Origin: Albibacillus kandeliae
Lineage (GTDB): Bacteria; Pseudomonadota; Alphaproteobacteria; Rhodobacterales; Rhodobacteraceae
Reading direction: 5' to 3'
Length of the DNA stretch: 64,000 nt
Assembly: GCF_003116585.1 (NCBI RefSeq)
Contig: NZ_QEHM01000006.1
Location: forward strand, 1 to 64,000
Shown here: positions 51,481-60,298 of the stretch, piece by piece
Numbering within the stretch: position 1 is the stretch's first letter
Layout of the letters: every line of letters begins with the position of its first letter
Notes under the pieces: generated by a model
The model's input: the letters and a program-made list of their open reading frames with translations, nothing else
The model's database searches: none
What the model was told of the DNA's origin: nothing
Program-made: the position numbers and the translations under genes

Positions 51481-52845
51481 TCAGGCCCGCTCGAACCCGC
51501 GGGCGATCTCCCAGTCCGTGACCGCGTTGTCGAAGCATTCCTGCTCCCACGTTGCGGCATGGGTGTAGTGGCGGATCACCGCCTCGCCGAAGGCGTCCTT
51601 CAGCATCTCCGACCCGGCCAGCGCCACCGTGGCGGCGATCAGCGATGTCGGGATTTCCTTCCGGTCGCCCTCGTAGGCGTCCCCGGTCGACGGCGAGCCG
51701 GGGTCGAGCTTTTCCTCGATGCCCTTGATGCCTGCGGCGATCATCGCCGCCATGGCGAGGTAGGGGTTCACGTCGGAACCCGGCACCCGGCATTCGATGC
51801 GCACGGCCTGCGTGCTGTCCCCGCAGATGCGGAAGGCGGCGGTGCGGTTGTCGACCGACCAGACCCGGCGCGTGGGGGCAAAGCTGCCCTTCTGGAAGCG
51901 CTTGTAGCTGTTCACGTAGGGCGCGAAGAAATAGGTCACCTCGCCCGCGTACTTCAGCAGCCCGCCGAGGAAATGGCGCGCCAGTTCGGACATGCCGAGC
52001 TCGGCGTCCTTGTCGAAGAAGGCGGGCTTGTCGTCCTTGTCGCGCAGCGAGATATGGACGTGCGCGGCGGAGCCGACCTTGTCGATCTTCCATTTCGGCA
52101 GGAAGCTCACAGCATGGCCCTGCTGCTCGCCCACTTCCTTGGCCGCGTGCTTGGCGATGGTGTGGAAATCGGCGGTCTCGAGCGCCGCGCCATAGCGGAT
52201 GTTCAGCTCTTCCTGCCCGGTTTCGGCCTCACCCTTGGAGCTCTCGACCGGAATGCCGGACTTGTAGAGGCCGTTGCGCAGGGCGCGCATCACGTGCTCG
52301 TCCTTGCCGGTCTGCAGGATCGAATAGTCGATGTTGTAGTGCAGCAGCGGCTTCAGCTCGCGGTAGTGCTCGTCATGCAGCTGGGCATAGCTCTTCTCGA
52401 AGATGAAGAACTCGAGCTCGGTCGCGGTGATCGGCGCATAGCCCATCTCGTTCAGCCGGGCGATCTGCTTCTTCAGCATCTCTCGCGGGGAATGCTCGAC
52501 CGGCGCGTGGCCGTGGTGGTCGAGCATGTCGCAGAGCACCATCGCGGTGCCTTCGAGCCAGGCGCAGACGCGCAGCGTCGAAAGGTCGGGGCGCAGGGTG
52601 TAGTCGCCGTAGCCGCGCTCCCAGCTGGTCGATTCATAGCCCTCGACGGTGTACATCTCGAGATCGGTCGCCAGCAGGTAGTTGCAGCAATGCGTTTCCT
52701 TGTAGGCGCTGTCGATGAAATGCGCGGCATGAAACCGTTTGCCCATCAGGCGGCCCTGCATGTCCACGGTGCAGGCCAGCACAGTGTCGATCCGTTCTTC
52801 CGCAACCGCGGCGGCCAATTCCTCGTACGTCAGGTTTCCGGGCAT
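51481..52845 (-). CDS. Glutamine synthetase-like gamma-glutamyl-amine ligase
   Basis: 454 residues of the type III/PuuA-like GS family. ATELEFFIFEKSYAQLHDEH carries metal-binding Glu residues; GSAAHVHISLRDKDDKPAFF and FAPTRRVWSVDNRTAAFRIC the ATP/Arg site; VECR-type RIECRVPGSDVNPYLAMAAM. Lacks ordinary GlnA adenylation features. In this operon it likely joins glutamate to an amine (gamma-glutamyl ligase) rather than making glutamine. ATG 52845. Confidence 0.85.
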   Translation of the reverse strand: MPGNLTYEELAAAVAEERIDTVLACTVDMQGRLMGKRFHAAHFIDSAYKETHCCNYLLATDLEMYTVEGYESTSWERGYGDYTLRPDLSTLRVCAWLEGTAMVLCDMLDHHGHAPVEHSPREMLKKQIARLNEMGYAPITATELEFFIFEKSYAQLHDEHYRELKPLLHYNIDYSILQTGKDEHVMRALRNGLYKSGIPVESSKGEAETGQEELNIRYGAALETADFHTIAKHAAKEVGEQQGHAVSFLPKWKIDKVGSAAHVHISLRDKDDKPAFFDKDAELGMSELARHFLGGLLKYAGEVTYFFAPYVNSYKRFQKGSFAPTRRVWSVDNRTAAFRICGDSTQAVRIECRVPGSDVNPYLAMAAMIAAGIKGIEEKLDPGSPSTGDAYEGDRKEIPTSLIAATVALAGSEMLKDAFGEAVIRHYTHAATWEQECFDNAVTDWEIARGFERA

Positions 52846-52868
52846 TTGCCTTCCTCTCTACCGTCAGC

Positions 52869-52928
52869 GGGGCGGCCCCGAGGGAGGCCGCCCCAATTCC
52901 ATCCATGCCGGCCCCCGTTAGGGGCCGG
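52869..52928 (-). promoter_or_regulatory. Two intercistronic hairpins between dctP and the ligase gene
   Basis: GGGGCGGCC (52869-52877) pairs with GGCCGCCCC (52886-52894), and CCGGCCCC (52908-52915) with GGGGCCGG (52921-52928). No T-run. Such hairpins at the 3' end of a binding-protein gene usually stabilise its mRNA so that it is made in excess. Confidence 0.55.
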
Positions 52929-52933
52929 TTCCT

Positions 52934-53971
52934 TTATCCGAAGGTGTACGGCGGACCGGCTTTCTCGATCACGCTGTTATACTCGCGGAAGATCTTCACG
53001 AGCTTGGCCGAGGTCTCGTTCGTCTCGGCGATCTCGTCCCAGAATACCTTGGCCGCGTCTTCGACCTGCTTCCACTCTTCTGCGGGAATCGAGGTAAGTT
53101 CAAGCTTGTCCCCGGTGGCGCGCAGTTTTGCCTCACCGCCCCAGTACCACTGGTTGCGATAGGTGTGGCTGGCCTCGATCCCGGCCATCACGACGGACTT
53201 GAGGTGCTCCGGCAGGTCGGCCCACTTCTGCTCGTTCACGTAGAACGACCCGATCCATGCACCCGAGATGTTGTTGGTCAGGAAGTAGTCGGTCACGTTG
53301 GCCCAGCCGACGGTGTAGTCCTCGGTGATGCCCGACCATGCCATGCCGTCGAGTTCGCCGGTCTGCACCGCGACTTCGGCGTCTTCATAGGGGATCGACA
53401 TCGGCACCACGCCGAACTGCGCGAGGAACCGGCCCGCGGTCGGGAAGGTGTAGAGGCGCAGCCCGTCGAGATCGGCCAGCGAGGTGATCTTCTTCTTGGT
53501 GTTGAAGTTGCAGGGGTCCTGCCCGGCGGCCGAGAGCCAGGTCACGCCGACCTTCTTGTAGGCGTCGCGCCAGATGTCGGCCAGGCCGTACTGGTTGAAC
53601 AGCACCGGAACGTCGAGCGAGTGCTTGGTGGCCAGCGGGAAGTAGCCGCCGAAGACCGTCACCTCGGTCGGCGCCGCCATCGAGTCGTCGTCCGAATGGA
53701 CCGCGTCGATGGTGCCGGTCTGCAGCGCGCGGAACAGTTCGCCCGTGGGAACGATCTGGTCGGCGTAGAACAGCTCGATCTCCATCTCGCCGTTGGCGGC
53801 GTTGTTGATGTAGTCGATGGCGGGCTTGGTCACATGCTCGCCCAGCGCCGCACCGGCGTAGGTCTGGAAGCGCCATTTGATCGGGGTCTGGGCCTTGACG
53901 ATGGCCGGGGCGGCCAGCGTCCCGGCACCGCCCAGGGCGGCGGTCGTCAGGAACTTACGTCTTGTGGTCAT
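52934..53971 (-). CDS. TRAP transporter substrate-binding protein DctP type
   Basis: 345 residues with a twin-arginine signal (TTRRKFLTTAALGGAGTLAA, cleavage near KAQ). The fold is DctP-like: WRFQTYAGAALGEHV, FRALQTGTIDAVHSDD, DLDGLRLYTFPTAGRFLAQF. The usual substrate-clamping Arg (G-L-K-I-R pattern) is replaced by Tyr in GLRLYTF and the following ENP-type motif by DGMAWSG, suggesting a ligand without a carboxylate. Periplasmic. Start ATG 53971. Confidence 0.9.
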   Translation of the reverse strand: MTTRRKFLTTAALGGAGTLAAPAIVKAQTPIKWRFQTYAGAALGEHVTKPAIDYINNAANGEMEIELFYADQIVPTGELFRALQTGTIDAVHSDDDSMAAPTEVTVFGGYFPLATKHSLDVPVLFNQYGLADIWRDAYKKVGVTWLSAAGQDPCNFNTKKKITSLADLDGLRLYTFPTAGRFLAQFGVVPMSIPYEDAEVAVQTGELDGMAWSGITEDYTVGWANVTDYFLTNNISGAWIGSFYVNEQKWADLPEHLKSVVMAGIEASHTYRNQWYWGGEAKLRATGDKLELTSIPAEEWKQVEDAAKVFWDEIAETNETSAKLVKIFREYNSVIEKAGPPYTFG

Positions 53972-54029
53972 CCGTCTCTCTCCTTGTTGTCGGGTCCAGT
54001 TGGTCATGCCCCCTTTGCCGGGGGTCTGG

Positions 54030-55355
54030 TTATTTGTTGTAGAAGTAATCGGGCAGCCAGAGCGCGATCTCGGGCACCAGCATGACGATGACAAGCGCCA
54101 GTACCATCACCATGACAAAGGGCGTGATCGAACCGTAGATGTCGCGCATGGTGATCTCGGGCGGGGCCATCGCGCGCATCAGGAACAGGTTGTAGCCGAA
54201 TGGCGGCGTCATGTAGGCGATCTGGCAGGTGATGGTATAGAGCACGCCGTACCAGATCAGGTCGAAGCCGAGTTCGCCCACCAGCGGCACGTAGAGCGGC
54301 GCGACGATCACCAGCATGGCGGTATCGTCGAGAAAGGTGCCGAGCAGCAGGAACGAGACCTGCATCAGGATCAGGATGGCCCAGGGGCTGAGGCCGAGCT
54401 TTTCGGTAAACAGCGACTCGATGGCCTTGACCGCGCCCAGCCCGTCGAACACCGCGCCGAAACACAGCGCCGCGAGGATGATCCACATGAACATGCAGGA
54501 GATGCCGAGCGTGTTCTTCACGCAGGTCTCGAACACGGTGCGGTTCATCCGTCCCTTGACCACGGCGGCAAGGAAGGCGGCGATGGCACCGATGGCCGAG
54601 CTTTCGACAAGGCTGGTCCAGCCTTTGACGAAGGGCACCATCATCACGAAGAAGATAAAGAGCGGCAGCAGCCCCGCCCCCAGAAGGCGGATCTTCTCGC
54701 CCATCGGAACGTTGCGCTCCTCGGCGTTCAGCACGGGTCCGAGGTTCGGCTGCAACCGGCAACGGATGGCGATGTAGATGACGAAGAGCGCCGCCATCAT
54801 CAGCCCCGGGATCACCCCGGCGAGCCAGAGCTGGCCGACCGGCTGGCGCGCGATCATGGCGTAGAGGACCAGAACCACCGAGGGCGGGACGAGGATGCCG
54901 AGCGACGAGCCCGCCTGGATCACCCCGCTGACCATCCGCTTGTCATATCCGCGTTTCAGCAGTTCGGGCAGCGCGATGGTGGCCCCGATGGCCATCCCGG
55001 CGACCGACAGACCGTTCATGGCCGAGATCAGGACCATCAGGCCGATGGTGCCGATGGCGAGACCGCCGTGCAGCCCGCCCATCCAGACGTGGAACATGCG
55101 GTAGAGATCGTCGGCGATCTTCGATTCCGAGAGCACGTAGCCCATGAAGATGAACATCGGCAGTGTCAGCAGCGGATACCACTTCATCAGCTTCATGGCC
55201 GAGGAGAAGGCAAGGTCGTAGCCGCCCCGGTCGCCCCACAGCAGCAGCGAGGCCACCACCGCGACAAAGCCGATGGCGCCGAAGACGCGCTGCCCGGTCA
55301 GCAGCATCAGCATCATCGACGAGAACATCAGGATGGCGATCATCTCGTAGGACAT
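54030..55355 (-). CDS. TRAP transporter large permease DctM type
   Basis: 441 residues, about 12 membrane helices (for example MIAILMFSSMMLMLLTGQRV and GVIPGLMMAALFVIYIAIRC). SVAGMAIGATIALPELLKRG and SSLGILVPPSVVLVLYAMIA are typical signature regions. It starts one base into the dctQ stop (TGATG), so the two are coupled. Moves the substrate with sodium ions. Confidence 0.93.
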   Translation of the reverse strand: MSYEMIAILMFSSMMLMLLTGQRVFGAIGFVAVVASLLLWGDRGGYDLAFSSAMKLMKWYPLLTLPMFIFMGYVLSESKIADDLYRMFHVWMGGLHGGLAIGTIGLMVLISAMNGLSVAGMAIGATIALPELLKRGYDKRMVSGVIQAGSSLGILVPPSVVLVLYAMIARQPVGQLWLAGVIPGLMMAALFVIYIAIRCRLQPNLGPVLNAEERNVPMGEKIRLLGAGLLPLFIFFVMMVPFVKGWTSLVESSAIGAIAAFLAAVVKGRMNRTVFETCVKNTLGISCMFMWIILAALCFGAVFDGLGAVKAIESLFTEKLGLSPWAILILMQVSFLLLGTFLDDTAMLVIVAPLYVPLVGELGFDLIWYGVLYTITCQIAYMTPPFGYNLFLMRAMAPPEITMRDIYGSITPFVMVMVLALVIVMLVPEIALWLPDYFYNK

Positions 55356-55951
55356 CAGGCGGCGTCTCCGGTCAGGCGAAGAATGTCACGGAAGAACTCG
55401 GCAATCGCCTGAAGCAGCATGAGGAAGACCCCGATACACATTAGGAATTTCACCGGCCAGACGACCGGGCGCCAGGGGCTGGCGGTGCGTTCGATAAAGC
55501 CCAGCACCTCGCCCGCGGCCTCGGTCCCGCCAGTGAAGAAAGCGTGGAACAGCTCGCTGAAGAAGGCGATGGGGCTGCCGCCGAAATGGCCCAGCGAATA
55601 GGCGAAGGACGCAAGCCCGCCGTAGAGCAGGACGCCGAGGTAGAAGATCAGCGCCAGCACCGTGATGGCATCGACCCAGGCCTTGGTCCGGGTGCTCCAC
55701 TCGGCATAGAGCAGGTCCATCCGCACGTTCGAGCCCATCTGGATCGAGTAGGGTCCGCCGATCATGTAGTAGGCGACCATCGCGAACTGGGCCATCTCGA
55801 GCGTCCAGAGCGAGGGCGTGCCCATGATCTTCGACGCGGAGGAGTACAGCAGGATCGCCATCATGACGAAGATGCCGTACATCATGATCCGCCCGACCCG
55901 GTAGTTGAACCCGTCGATGATGCGGATGTAGCCGCGCAGTGCCCCGGTCAT
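55355..55951 (-). CDS. TRAP transporter small permease DctQ type
   Basis: 198 residues with four predicted helices, including MMYGIFVMMAILLYSSASKI, VDAITVLALIFYLGVLLYGG and PVKFLMCIGVFLMLLQAIAE. The MGSNVRMDLLY stretch is typical. It overlaps the FGase-like gene stop by four bases (ATGA) and dctM by one base. Confidence 0.88.
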   Translation of the reverse strand: MTGALRGYIRIIDGFNYRVGRIMMYGIFVMMAILLYSSASKIMGTPSLWTLEMAQFAMVAYYMIGGPYSIQMGSNVRMDLLYAEWSTRTKAWVDAITVLALIFYLGVLLYGGLASFAYSLGHFGGSPIAFFSELFHAFFTGGTEAAGEVLGFIERTASPWRPVVWPVKFLMCIGVFLMLLQAIAEFFRDILRLTGDAA

Positions 55952-56715
55952 CCCCTGCCCCCCTGCGCCAGTGCCCCGGTGTCGGCCAGCGACAGCGCCA
56001 GCGCGCCGCCCAGCAGCATCCCCACCCGCTCGATCCCCTCGGGATCGGCCAGAAGGTCGTTGCGGACCTCCAGCATCACGTTGAGCAGACCGCGCGACTG
56101 CGCGTGCTTGAGCAGCGAGTGGGTAACCCCGTCGTCGGGGCCATAGGGCTGATTGCGTTCCACTGCTTCTTCCGTCCGTTCGAGCCGCGCCAGCATGGCA
56201 TCGGCAAGCCGGCTGTCGCTGTCGTGGAGCACGCCGATCTCGACCCGGCGGTGCCGCCCGAAATAGACCGGCGTAAAGCTGTGCACGGTGACGATTGCCA
56301 CGGGATTGACGCGTTCGATGGCCTCGTCCACGGCCTTGCAGAACGGGCGGTAGATCAGCTCTTCCCGCTCGGCCCGTTCCTGCGCCGAGAGGTCGAAGTT
56401 GCCGGGAATTTCGTAGATCTCGCTGACCGCGGGCACCGCGTCGGGCGCCTCGGGCGGGCGGTTGCAGTCATAAAGCAGGCGCGACACATTCCCGGCGACC
56501 AGCGGAACCGACAGTGCCCGCGACAGCAGCCGCGTCAGTTCCAGTGCGCCCGGATCCCATGCCACGTGGCTGCGGGCCACCTCGGGCGACAGGCCAAGCC
56601 CTTTGTATTGTTCCGGAATTTCGCGCGAGGCATGCTCGCACAACAGCAGAACCGGGGCCGGTCCTTCCGGCCCCTCGAAGGTTGCAGCAGTGAACATCTT
56701 CTGGTGGCCGGTCAT
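55948..56715 (-). CDS. N-formylglutamate amidohydrolase-like protein
   Basis: 255 residues from ATG 56715 (GGGGGAAAT upstream). PVLLLCEHASREIPEQYKGL, SHVAWDPGALELTRLLSRAL, SRLLYDCNRPPEAPDA and VTVHSFTPVYFGRHRRVEIG fit the family PF05013. In this operon it likely hydrolyses a gamma-glutamyl amide (for example gamma-glutamylglycine) instead of formylglutamate; no other hut genes are near. First gene of the operon. Confidence 0.85.
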   Translation of the reverse strand: MTGHQKMFTAATFEGPEGPAPVLLLCEHASREIPEQYKGLGLSPEVARSHVAWDPGALELTRLLSRALSVPLVAGNVSRLLYDCNRPPEAPDAVPAVSEIYEIPGNFDLSAQERAEREELIYRPFCKAVDEAIERVNPVAIVTVHSFTPVYFGRHRRVEIGVLHDSDSRLADAMLARLERTEEAVERNQPYGPDDGVTHSLLKHAQSRGLLNVMLEVRNDLLADPEGIERVGMLLGGALALSLADTGALAQGGRG

Positions 56716-56773
56716 ATTTCCCCCAACAGGCTCAGGTTTCGTCACCGCCCCGCGACCTGTCAACCTGATTTCT

Positions 56774-56807
56774 GAAAGTTTCTCTTCTTTTCTGATTGGA
56801 ATGAAAA
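56774..56807. promoter_or_regulatory. Candidate RpiR-type operator
   Basis: GAAAGTTTC (56774-56782) is an inverted repeat; TTTTC (56788-56792) and GAAAA (56803-56807) form a second one with a 10-nt spacer. They lie in the 132-nt gap between the divergent catabolic operon and the RpiR regulator, which is where such a regulator binds. GAAA/TTTC-type sites are common for the family (general knowledge). Confidence 0.45.
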
Positions 56808-56847
56808 TAAGGTTACAAAACTGGCAAGGCGGAGACGGACCCGGACA

Positions 56848-57711
56848 GTGGACGACACGGTACAGGAGCGACTGAAACGGGTGCAGGACTCGCTGACGCG
56901 GGCCGAGCGTCAGGTCACCGGTGTGATCCTCGAAAACTACCCCATGTCCGGCCTCGGCTCGATCACCCGCCTCGCCGAAAAGGCCGGGGTGTCGAGCCCC
57001 ACCCTCGCGAGGATGGTGCAGAAGCTGGGCTATTCCGGCTTCCCCGAATTCCAGGCCGCGCTGCGCGAGGAACTGGAAGCGCAGATCTCGAACCCCATCG
57101 CCAAGCGCGACAGCTGGTCCGAGACCGCGCCGCACGGCCATATCCTGAACCGCTTTACCGATGCGGTGATCGGCAATATCCGCCAGACCCTTGCCGGGGT
57201 CGATCCGGGCGAGTTCGACGCGGTCACCGCCATGCTCGCCGACGAGAGCCACCCGGTCTACATCGCGGGCGGCCGCATCACCCACGCGCTGTCCGAGTAC
57301 CTGTACCTTCACCTACAGGTGATCCGCAAAGGCGTGCACCACATCCGCGCCACCTCGAACGCATGGCCACATGCGCTGCTGGACCTCGAGGAATCCGACA
57401 CCGTCGTCATCTACGACATCCGCCGCTACGAGAACTCGACGCTCAAGCTGGCCGAGTTCGCCGCCGCCAAGGGCGCGCGCATCGTGCTGATGACCGACCA
57501 GTGGCAGTCGCCCATCAGTCGGCTGGCCGAGTTCACCTTCAGCAGCCGCATCGCAGTCCCCTCGGCATGGGATTCGACCGTGGCGATGACGCTCCTCTCG
57601 GAAACGCTGATCGCGGCCGTGCAGGAGGCCGCATGGGATCGCACCCGCGAGCGCATGAAATCCCTCGAAGACATGTTCGACGCGGCCCGCATCTTTCGCA
57701 AATTCGTGTAG
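56848..57711 (+). CDS. RpiR/MurR family regulator with SIS domain
   Basis: 287 residues from GTG 56848. The HTH is GLGSITRLAEKAGVSSPTLA with RMVQKLGYSGFPEFQAAL; the SIS domain follows, with PVYIAGGRITHALSEYLYLH and DTVVIYDIRRYENSTLKLAE. It is divergent from the FGase-TRAP-ligase operon and presumably controls it. Ligand not known; an intermediate of the pathway is plausible. Confidence 0.9.
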   Translation: MDDTVQERLKRVQDSLTRAERQVTGVILENYPMSGLGSITRLAEKAGVSSPTLARMVQKLGYSGFPEFQAALREELEAQISNPIAKRDSWSETAPHGHILNRFTDAVIGNIRQTLAGVDPGEFDAVTAMLADESHPVYIAGGRITHALSEYLYLHLQVIRKGVHHIRATSNAWPHALLDLEESDTVVIYDIRRYENSTLKLAEFAAAKGARIVLMTDQWQSPISRLAEFTFSSRIAVPSAWDSTVAMTLLSETLIAAVQEAAWDRTRERMKSLEDMFDAARIFRKFV

Positions 57712-57813
57712 TTCATCCGCCAGAGTGGTCTCTGTCCCGGCTTTCCGGGGCCAGCCAAATGGTGTTTGATCGACATCAAGGGCGTTTCGTTTGCGACATG
57801 CGAAGGCGGTGCC

Positions 57814-59547
57814 ATGAAGGACGAGTCACAGACCCACGAGCCCACCGGGCCCTCCCTGCCCTCCGACGCCGAGCGTCTCGACGGCAAGGCGCATGCCACG
57901 ATTGCCCGCCTGACCGGCGGACTCTCCCCGACCGCGCTGGCCCTTGCCTGGACCGACTGGGCCATGCACCTTGTCGGCTCGCCGTCAAAGCAGCTTGAAC
58001 TGCAGTCCAAGGCCCTCGAGGCGATGGCCCATGCGGCCGGGAACAGCGTGCGCGGCGCGCTCGAGGACAGCGGCGCGCCGGGGCCCGACCTTGCCGCCGA
58101 CCACCGCTTCCGCGACCAGCCCTGGGCGCGCTATCCCTACGACGCCATCGCCCGCAACTTCCTGCTGATGCAGGACTGGTGGGACAGCGCCACCACCGGG
58201 CTGCGTGGGGTCGAGCGGCATCACGAGAACATGGTTCATGCCGGGGCGCGCCAGTGGCTCGACGCCATTTCGCCCTCCAACTGGCCAATGCTCAACCCCG
58301 TCGTCGTCGACCGGACGCTCGAGGAAAAGGGCATGAACCTGCTGCGCGGCGCCCGCAACCTTGGCGAGGACATGCTGCAGCAGGCAACCGGCGACCGGGT
58401 CACGGCCGAGGCGTTTCAGCCCGGCAAGAACGTGGCGGTCACCCCCGGCGAGGTGGTCCACCGCAACCGGCTGATGGAACTGATCCGCTATCGCCCCGCA
58501 GGCGACACCGTGCAGGCCGAGCCACTGCTGATCGTTCCGGCGTGGATCATGAAATACTACATCCTCGACCTGTCGCCCGGGAACTCGCTGATCGGCTACC
58601 TCGTCGAACGGGGGTTCGAGGTCTACGCCATCTCCTGGCTGAACCCCGGCGACGAGGACTCCGACCTCGGGATGGACGACTATGTGCGCCTTGGCGTGCT
58701 CGACGCGCTCGACACCATCCGCCAGATCGTGCCCGGCCAGAAGGTGCAGGCGCTCGGCTATTGCCTCGGCGGCACTCTCCTGAGCCTGTCCGCCGCCGCG
58801 ATGGCGCGTGAAGGGCGCGACGACCTCGCGTCGATGACCCTGCTCGCCGCGCAGGTGGACTTCACCGAGGCGGGCGAGATCACCCTGTTCATCAACGACA
58901 GCCAGGTGGCGTTCCTCGAAGACATGATGCACCAGCAGGGCTACCTGAAGGCCAACCAGATGGCGGGCGCCTTCGAGATGCTGCGCACCAACGACCTGAT
59001 CTGGGCCCGGATGATCCGCGAGTACCTGCTGGGGGATCGTCTGCCGATGAACGATCTGATGGCATGGAACGCCGACAGCACACGGATGCCGGCGCGGATG
59101 CATTCCGAGTACCTGCGCCACCTCTTCCTCGAGAACCAGCTTGCGCTCGGCCAGTTCGAAGTGGGCGGTCGCCCCGTTTCTCTCAGTGACATTGCCGTGC
59201 CGATCTTCGCAGTCGGAACCGAGACGGATCACGTGGCGCCCTGGCGTTCGGCGTGGAAGATCGGCCACCTTGCCGATGCGCCGGTCACCTTCCTGCTGAC
59301 CAACGGCGGCCATAACGCCGGGATCGTCTCGGAACCCGGGCATCCGCGTCGCCACTACCGCGTCGGTGCGGTGTCGGGCCATGTCCAGCGCGCGGACGAC
59401 TGGTTTGCTGCCCACGACCCGAAGGACGGGTCATGGTGGCCGGTCTGGGCGGACTGGCTGCTGCGGCAGTCCACCGGCACGCGCCCGGCAAATGCAAAGC
59501 CGCCCCGATCTCTCGGCGCGGCTCCCGGAACCTACGTCTTTGGCTGA
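57814..59547 (+). CDS. phaC: Class I poly(R)-hydroxyalkanoate synthase
   Basis: 577 residues from ATG 57814; the TTG at 57766 is less likely. The lipase-like box with catalytic Cys is ALGYCLGGTLL, the Asp is in VGTETDHVAPWRSAWKI, the His in NGGHNAGIVSEP. N-terminal domain has DRVTAEAFQPGKNVAVTPGE. Makes PHB granules from hydroxyacyl-CoA. The convergent phasin gene at 59934-59563 is a typical partner. Confidence 0.94.
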   Translation: MKDESQTHEPTGPSLPSDAERLDGKAHATIARLTGGLSPTALALAWTDWAMHLVGSPSKQLELQSKALEAMAHAAGNSVRGALEDSGAPGPDLAADHRFRDQPWARYPYDAIARNFLLMQDWWDSATTGLRGVERHHENMVHAGARQWLDAISPSNWPMLNPVVVDRTLEEKGMNLLRGARNLGEDMLQQATGDRVTAEAFQPGKNVAVTPGEVVHRNRLMELIRYRPAGDTVQAEPLLIVPAWIMKYYILDLSPGNSLIGYLVERGFEVYAISWLNPGDEDSDLGMDDYVRLGVLDALDTIRQIVPGQKVQALGYCLGGTLLSLSAAAMAREGRDDLASMTLLAAQVDFTEAGEITLFINDSQVAFLEDMMHQQGYLKANQMAGAFEMLRTNDLIWARMIREYLLGDRLPMNDLMAWNADSTRMPARMHSEYLRHLFLENQLALGQFEVGGRPVSLSDIAVPIFAVGTETDHVAPWRSAWKIGHLADAPVTFLLTNGGHNAGIVSEPGHPRRHYRVGAVSGHVQRADDWFAAHDPKDGSWWPVWADWLLRQSTGTRPANAKPPRSLGAAPGTYVFG

Positions 59548-59552
59548 GCTGG

Positions 59553-59575
59553 GCCGGTCGCCTCAGGCGGCCGGC
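59553..59575. terminator. Hairpin between convergent phaC and phasin genes
   Basis: GCCGGTCGCC (59553-59562) pairs with GGCGGCCGGC (59566-59575), ten base pairs including one G-U, with loop TCA that is itself the phasin stop codon. No T-run; probably helps end both convergent transcripts. Confidence 0.5.
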
Positions 59576-59934
59576 GACATCAGCGTGCGGCTCATCTCGT
59601 AGAGCTTGCCCATCTCGGCGCGGTAATCGCTCATCGCGCGCTGGCAGAACTCGGTCTGGATATGCAGCGCCTCGCCCGGCGTGGTGCAATGCAGCAGCTT
59701 GTGCTGCGTCTCGACATCGTCATGCAGGCGCTCGGTCACGAAGGTCTGGATCTCGTTCCCGATTTCCAGCCACGCATCCATCATGTCGCGCGGCATCCAC
59801 TTGGACAGGTCCCACTTGATCGAGACCACTTTCTCGGCTTCCGGTGCCCCGGCAGCCACCTCGACCTTGGCCACGGGTTCGACCTCGGGCTGGGTTACGT
59901 CAGGAAGTTCAGTCGTCACTACGGCTTTGGCCAT
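59563..59934 (-). CDS. Phasin-family protein
   Basis: 123 residues: an Ala/Val/Glu-rich low-complexity N-terminus (1-40), then a helical part (SKWMPRDMMDAWLEIGNEIQ, TQHKLLHCTTPGEALHIQTE, RAMSDYRAEMGKLYEMSRTL) typical of short phasins. It coats PHA granules. The stop is 15 bases from the phaC stop. Full length for the small class. Confidence 0.82.
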   Translation of the reverse strand: MAKAVVTTELPDVTQPEVEPVAKVEVAAGAPEAEKVVSIKWDLSKWMPRDMMDAWLEIGNEIQTFVTERLHDDVETQHKLLHCTTPGEALHIQTEFCQRAMSDYRAEMGKLYEMSRTLMSPAA

Positions 59935-60298
59935 CGGGATACTCCGTTTCGCATGACATCGCGGTCAGGAGTACCATGATTCTCCTGCCCCGCGTTGACA
60001 TCGATCAATCCCACGGGAACCTCACGGAATTGTAATCGCGATTGCGATGCCTATTTCATCATCAACACGCAATGCGCCGTTCAGCGCCGGAGACCGGGGC
60101 GGCGCGCGGGTCCGTTGGCCGGAGGCGGCCCGGCCTGCGCGACCAGCCCGTGGTGCCGCCACTCGCCGGAAGGTCTTGCGGCTGCGTCAGCATTTCTGTT
60201 GCAGCGCGCGCGCTCCCGGACGACGATGGCCCCATACAGCCCGGCGTCACAGGCGGCGGTGCGCCGTCCGCGAGGCGGCGCCAACGGAGACGAACTGA
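59935..60298. other. Divergent promoter region between phasin and DnaJ-like genes
   Basis: 364 nt with no plausible gene (short ORFs here are shadows or low-quality). It must contain both promoters; a TTGACA at 59995-60000 is a possible -35 with no clear -10. GC content falls near 60030-60070 (GGAATTGTAATCGCGATT). Confidence 0.45.
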
